Positions 14,901-18,531 of a stretch of DNA of 18,531 nucleotides are shown in pieces. The notes under the pieces were generated by a model. That model ran no database searches, was not told the origin of the DNA, and saw nothing but the letters and a program-made list of their open reading frames with translations. Position numbers and translations under genes: made by a program. Source of the stretch: JBAYHN01 sp041666125 (lineage in GTDB: Bacteria > Patescibacteriota > Gracilibacteria > UBA1369 > UM-FILTER-53-11); NCBI GenBank assembly GCA_041666125.1, contig JBAYHN010000022.1, forward strand, positions 1 through 18,531, in the 5' to 3' direction. Every line of letters begins with the position of its first letter. The stretch's first letter is position 1.

Positions 14901-17900
14901 CCACCTTCATCCACAGAAAATTTATAAGTTTCTTTGCCATCTCCTCCGGTTGTTACGCTTGTATTGGAAACTACCTTTTGATTCAGCTCATTATCCCAAT
15001 AATAAGTCCCATCCAAATTCTTCTTTTTAACATATTTCCAATCAACCTTTGCAAGTTCCAAGTCTATTGATTTGCCGGAAAGCGGCGTGCCTTTGTAATC
15101 AACAGCAATAACCTTTATAGGCATTTTTTGGCCTGCACTAACGATATATTCTTCATTCTTAACACCAACATAAAATTCTCCGCGATTTACAATTACTTCT
15201 TTTCTGCCTGTCACACTTTGATTATTTGCATCCGAAACTGTGGCCTCCAAAGTATATATTTTACTTGAATCCGGTGGCTTTGGTTTTCCCTGCTGATCTT
15301 TTTCGGAAAGATCAATTTTATGATTAACCGTTAGCTGACCATTGTCATTAAGCACGCCTTCTTTTGTAGCTAAATAGGAATCATTATAAGGACAACCAAA
15401 ATAACATTTCCTAAAAGTTTCGTTATTGGTAAAGCTAAACCACTCTTCGTTATATGCATCAAAATAATAATTTTGTGCCTTCAAACTCCAAGAAACTTTT
15501 GCATTTGGAACCGGCGCGCCAAAGAAATATTTCGCATCAAGCGTCGCATTTATTTCTTCTTTATTAACATAATTATCTTTAGAAAACGAAACTTTCATTT
15601 CATATTCCGGCTTGCGATATTCTTCCACAAAGAATGAATTATAAAAATTGCCATCCAAGCAATCTCCATATTTAGGATCACTTCGTAGGCAAGTAGCAAT
15701 CGAATAACGGCCAAGCGAAGCCTTTTCATCAAGCTTTAGCGAATCCGCAAAAGTTCCGGCAGCAGTTACCGGCAAATTCTTTTTATAAATACTTGTGCCA
15801 CGGCTGTCGGTAATTTCCACATCAATATTTTTTGCCTCCGGCAATTTTAGAACCGCATCGTTATCATCACGCAAAATTCCTTTAAAGAAAACTTGATGCG
15901 TTGGCTGGTAAAGCGGGCGCTCGGTATAAATATAACCCTGAGTGTAACGCCTGAGTTCGGAATAACTCAAATTATAATCCCATGGAGATATTCCATCGCT
16001 CACATCACTATTCAATACAATCTTCTCGCCATTTTTCTCCGCAGTGGCATAAGTAAATGGCAATCCATTCAGATCACGCTTTGCAATGCCATCTTTACCG
16101 GTTGAAGAAGAACCTTCCAGCGGCGCTCCAGTCCTGGTGAATAGTTTTATTTCTGCGCCACTAACCGGCTGACCGGTTTTAATATCCGTAACCCAGAACA
16201 AAACATTTTTAGCTGATTTTTTAACAGCCAAATGCAAATTGGTTAAAGCCAAAATCTGGTCCGGATGAACAATGACTTTCTTAGTTCCAATATTCACGCT
16301 TTGACCTGTTAATTCATCATATTTATAATCATTTTGAATTCTATAAACTTGTGGAGAAGAAGCCCTAATATAGTAAGATCCAGCCTGCAAACCGTGGCCC
16401 AAATCTTTCTCCAAATCCACTTCTATGTATTGTTTTTCCCAATAAACATTTTTTACTTTTTCATTTATGCGTTTGTATTCAAGACAATTCTCTTCGGATG
16501 GAGTAAATGCATTCCAGCCATAGTTAGCATATGCTTGATATCCGCCACCTTCACTTACACGCGCATATTCTGTTTCTATTTCAATAACTTTTTCTGCGGA
16601 GAGTTTGCAAACTTCCAAATCAAAATTATTAAGATTGCGAGCTGCAAATACCGGCTTGGCATGCTGATCAATCGTTGCTACCGCAAGAAAATCTTTCTGC
16701 AATATTTCCAAATTGGTGTCTGTATCTTTTAGTGCCTCCGTTTTAAATTTAGCAACAAAGTCGGCGCCCAATGTTTGCCCAAAAGTGTCTTTTATAGCAC
16801 CTTTTAAGGTAAAAGTTTGCTGCGTTGATGGATCCAGCAATATGCGAATATCAAGCGCAAAACGTTCCGGCGAATTTTCCTTAGCCGGTTTTTTGCAATC
16901 TAAGTAGCCATTATCATCATAATAATCACCTCCTTTCCCATCAAACCGATAAGAAGTTGCCTGAATTTTTGATTTCCCTGCTGGTTCAAATATTATTTGT
17001 TTCGCTACATCTTTTTCATCAATTTGATTACTTGTATAAACGCAGATTTGCTTATATGAGCCAGTGCCGCCAGCAGCAGGAGTAGTGCGCAAAACTTTTA
17101 GAACATCCGCAGTTTTAAAAGACCAAAAAATATCTTCTTTAAGATAAGAAACGCCTGTCGAAGTTTTCATTTCTTTATCCAGCTTTACCATGTATTTAGA
17201 AAGATTTTGCAGTTTATTCTTTGGCGTAAAAATAACGACATTTGAATCTTTAATTTCCGGACACGTTTCTTCCGAAGATTTAACTTCATCCCAGTTAGGA
17301 TCACATTTCTTACCATAAGCAGCATTTAGCTCTACTTTTGGCTCTATACTAAAGTGATCTTGCACCTCTCCAAGATTAACTTCCTGATCAAAATAAAGTG
17401 TTATGCCAACAAAAGGATTAACGTGCTCTTCACCAGTACTTGGAAAATAGTTGGCCAAAAACGCTTTTGTTCTAAATTTGGTTACACTTTCGCTTTCCGA
17501 CATTAAATTTCCCTCCACTCCTGCAATTCCTTTCGCAATTCTGATTTCATATTCATTGTCATAACCCCAGTCTTTTTCCGGAGGCAAAAGTGCCGCAACT
17601 TTTTTATCTTCAATTTCTTTTTCTATCTTTTTCCCGTTTTTATAGGTGATCTCGTTTCGCTTTTGATAAGCCGCTTTTAGCACCACCTCTTCGCCACCAA
17701 TTTTGGAAACTTTTACATTTTTTAAAACACTTTCCAAATTAACATCTTGATTAAAACGAACCAGATATGGATCTTTACCCAACGTTTCGTAAACTTTCTT
17801 ACCAACTACCGCTATGCGCGGAGTGCTAAATGTAAACGTAAATGCTTCCTCCATTTTCCCACCGTCAAGGGAAACCACATTTGCAGGAATGGTGACCGTA

Positions 17901-18496
17901 TATGTTGTGGAATTTGCAAACCTTTCTTTTGGAATATATTGAAAAGCCGCCGTGCCAATCCATTTAAATCTACCATCTAACTGCGGGCTTATTTGTAAGG
18001 GAAAATCCTTACTTTCGGACTCATCGTAAGTTGTTAAGGAAGTCAAAGGGCGATCAAACATAACCGTGATTTTTGAATCTGTCACAGTTTCTCCATTTGG
18101 AACTGCCAATGAAACTTTTGGAGGATTAACAACCGTAAAAATCAAAACTTTGTCGTTGCCCAATTTGCGACCCAACATATTTTTTACATCGCCGGAAACC
18201 GTCACCTTATAAGTTTCCGAAATTTTTAATTTTTCATCCGGCACAAAAATCATCTTATTTAAAGACCATTCAAAATGTCCACTAACAGTCGGCTCAATCT
18301 TAAATCCGGCTTCTGCCGAACTTCTATTCATCAATTGATTAAAACTAATTATTATAGGCGCATTCGAAGAAATTTTATTATGAAAAGATTCTATATTGCT
18401 GGCGCGAATAACCGGCGGGCTAATATGAAAAAGCGTTCCTCCCACAATAAGGACCGCCAAAAGAATAGCGACTGCAGACAAAATGCGTTTTTTCAT
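11957..18496 (-). CDS. Membrane-anchored bacterial alpha-2-macroglobulin with thioester
   Basis: 2179 residues, longer than E. coli YfhM (about 1650). Bacterial alpha-2-macroglobulins trap attacking proteases: cleavage of a bait region fires a thioester that binds the protease covalently (family knowledge). Residues 7-25 form one hydrophobic helix with no lipobox Cys, so the protein is probably held as a signal anchor, mostly outside. Five Ig-like domains (Big_5-like) at about 28-123, 124-224, 225-345, 346-463 and 464-587 precede macroglobulin domains, including YTERPLYQPTHQVFFKG near 857. A Gly/Lys-rich bait-like stretch (KGSKGGAGKGADELAKPRG, about 1420-1438) leads into EFEDTAYW and PDNLTTWNIE. 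The thioester motif GCTEQ is at 1659-1663 (C1660, Q1663), followed by an alpha-toroid domain to about 1960 and a C-terminal receptor-binding-like beta domain. Ten other Cys could form five disulfides. Many bacteria pair this gene with pbpC (PBP1C); none is visible here, and the upstream side is cut. Confidence 0.95.
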   Translation of the reverse strand: MKKRILSAVAILLAVLIVGGTLFHISPPVIRASNIESFHNKISSNAPIIISFNQLMNRSSAEAGFKIEPTVSGHFEWSLNKMIFVPDEKLKISETYKVTVSGDVKNMLGRKLGNDKVLIFTVVNPPKVSLAVPNGETVTDSKITVMFDRPLTSLTTYDESESKDFPLQISPQLDGRFKWIGTAAFQYIPKERFANSTTYTVTIPANVVSLDGGKMEEAFTFTFSTPRIAVVGKKVYETLGKDPYLVRFNQDVNLESVLKNVKVSKIGGEEVVLKAAYQKRNEITYKNGKKIEKEIEDKKVAALLPPEKDWGYDNEYEIRIAKGIAGVEGNLMSESESVTKFRTKAFLANYFPSTGEEHVNPFVGITLYFDQEVNLGEVQDHFSIEPKVELNAAYGKKCDPNWDEVKSSEETCPEIKDSNVVIFTPKNKLQNLSKYMVKLDKEMKTSTGVSYLKEDIFWSFKTADVLKVLRTTPAAGGTGSYKQICVYTSNQIDEKDVAKQIIFEPAGKSKIQATSYRFDGKGGDYYDDNGYLDCKKPAKENSPERFALDIRILLDPSTQQTFTLKGAIKDTFGQTLGADFVAKFKTEALKDTDTNLEILQKDFLAVATIDQHAKPVFAARNLNNFDLEVCKLSAEKVIEIETEYARVSEGGGYQAYANYGWNAFTPSEENCLEYKRINEKVKNVYWEKQYIEVDLEKDLGHGLQAGSYYIRASSPQVYRIQNDYKYDELTGQSVNIGTKKVIVHPDQILALTNLHLAVKKSAKNVLFWVTDIKTGQPVSGAEIKLFTRTGAPLEGSSSTGKDGIAKRDLNGLPFTYATAEKNGEKIVLNSDVSDGISPWDYNLSYSELRRYTQGYIYTERPLYQPTHQVFFKGILRDDNDAVLKLPEAKNIDVEITDSRGTSIYKKNLPVTAAGTFADSLKLDEKASLGRYSIATCLRSDPKYGDCLDGNFYNSFFVEEYRKPEYEMKVSFSKDNYVNKEEINATLDAKYFFGAPVPNAKVSWSLKAQNYYFDAYNEEWFSFTNNETFRKCYFGCPYNDSYLATKEGVLNDNGQLTVNHKIDLSEKDQQGKPKPPDSSKIYTLEATVSDANNQSVTGRKEVIVNRGEFYVGVKNEEYIVSAGQKMPIKVIAVDYKGTPLSGKSIDLELAKVDWKYVKKKNLDGTYYWDNELNQKVVSNTSVTTGGDGKETYKFSVDEGGEYLVTATGHDSLGNVFSSTVDFYATTSEVVNWKQENNNRMELKLDKMDYKVGDTAKLFVKSPYAKVKALLTFERGNIFESKVVDIESNAHVIEIPITEKMIPNFYVSVLEAKAGNKTDPPDFKLGYANVVVDAKAKALNISVKPDKERYQPRDTVNLEITTTNADGKPVAADLSIAAVDASLLALKGNPVRNLIGLFYSSKPLGITTADNLTSLLERINISDLKGSKGGAGKGADELAKPRGEFEDTAYWKSALVTNANGKVTASFKLPDNLTTWNIEVIGSTTNSLFGSVNKEVTSAKALMVRPVLPRFALFKDKIKLGAIVHNFTDSNSNVTLTLDVKNLEVSGSKEKSVNISKGGSAKILWEVSTPKVENGTLAEITFSAKGNGASDSVIQSFPIYSYSTPETVALSSFTDDLSFTEKVLLPDSIDPELGELKITTGATLATYISSSLNYLLTYPYGCTEQLLSSLLPNVVLKNAVALPGLSDKLKLTPIRDVKNNIISFDTLVSKTLQRLYAFQRDDGGFGYFQGVDSKSYPYLTAYFVFGANQVKKAGYSVDGTSLSRAVSYLQNYMRSDKDLELDSKGKKTKKNTYWANNRAYMLFVMSEIGQADVGLTNSLYGDRALLSNGGKAYLAMTLNKISAGSANVKELIKSLENQARIDARGTYVRNDIGSSFDMMTHTKVTALTVQALTRIDPTHPLLPKMISWLIKVRKDGRWETTQDNVTALIALAEYLKQTKETEANYSATINIDGSIEKQYAVNNSTILDTQEVVKAISELKLGGDGTEINFSKEGNGRIYYDMVLKYFLPIEKIAPRSEGFNIERKYYSATDTKMENPLKEAKVGETLHGRITVVVPEERNFVAIEDFLPAGFELVNFEFENTKRSLQDTNYESDIRDMYVNDEVEINDGYYFGYSPWNYKEIRADRLFLFADRLSKGVYEYDYYVQVTSEGQFHNPPTVVSEMYFPENFGRTEGDWMNVKE

Positions 18497-18507
18497 AAAT
18501 AGTTGTT

Positions 18508-18524
18508 GCCCCGCTTAGCGGGGC
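18508..18524. other. GC-rich hairpin before the macroglobulin gene
   Basis: GCCCCGC (18508-18514) pairs perfectly with GCGGGGC (18518-18524) around TTA, 11 bases upstream of the macroglobulin ATG. It has no T-run on either side, so it is not a standard terminator within what is visible. It could be the end of an upstream terminator or a leader hairpin that blocks ribosome entry or stabilises the mRNA. A TATAAC (18530-18525, minus) touches it, but no -35 can be checked because the window ends. Confidence 0.5.
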
Positions 18525-18531
18525 GTTATAA

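Noticed and set aside
18420..18496. Lipoprotein signal for the macroglobulin
   Set aside because: The N-terminal hydrophobic segment has no Cys for a lipobox, so a signal anchor fits better.
1..18531. CRISPR arrays, tRNA or rRNA genes, insertion sequences and other mobile elements
   Set aside because: No regularly spaced repeats, cloverleaf-like segments, transposase-like ORFs or terminal inverted repeats were seen on either strand.

Overview
The window looks like a piece of a genome from the Patescibacteria (Candidate Phyla Radiation). The reasons are the moderate AT-richness, short intergenic gaps, and several genes that resemble families I know mainly from such genomes: a Cys-rich zinc-ribbon protein of the kind often mislabelled 'CaiB/BaiF', an 85-residue two-helix membrane protein, and a bacterial deoxyhypusine-synthase-like enzyme. 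A Peregrinibacteria-like member is possible, but I cannot prove the lineage without a search. TGA is used as a normal stop (830-832, 10718-10720), which argues against the UGA=Gly lineages Gracilibacteria and Absconditabacteria.

Layout. (1) 2-1695, plus strand: the end of an apbE flavin transferase gene, overlapping by 4 bases a NOX/ferric-reductase-like di-heme membrane protein with calcium-binding repeats outside. Together they suggest an extracytoplasmic flavin/heme electron-transfer unit that continues upstream of the window. (2) 1742-3325, minus: a large protein of unknown function with a coiled coil, a peptidoglycan-binding-like module and a duplicated beta-rich module. (3) 3326-5206: a divergent promoter region, a cold-shock protein gene (plus) with a structured leader, then a DEAD-box RNA helicase (minus). 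The two genes converge on a terminator-rich block and both fit RNA unfolding in the cold. (4) 5393-6505, plus: deoxyhypusine-synthase-like enzyme, probably polyamine-related. (5) 6571-9404, minus: an 85-residue membrane protein, the ribosome-associated GTPase TypA/BipA, and an unknown 201-residue helical protein. (6) 9500-11887, plus: the Cys-rich zinc-ribbon protein and a divergent Hanks-type Ser/Thr kinase. (7) 11957-18496, minus: a 2179-residue membrane-anchored alpha-2-macroglobulin with an intact thioester, which probably traps foreign proteases at the cell surface.

Two genome-level themes stand out. None of the start codons I could inspect has a properly spaced Shine-Dalgarno sequence. 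At least three genes (9404 minus, 9500 plus, 10772 plus) have sigma-70-type promoters placed so close to the start that their mRNAs should be leaderless or nearly so. Transcription units are well delimited by hairpin terminators, several of them bidirectional between convergent genes. I saw no tRNA, rRNA, CRISPR array, insertion sequence or other mobile element, and no gene-free stretch longer than 300 bases.
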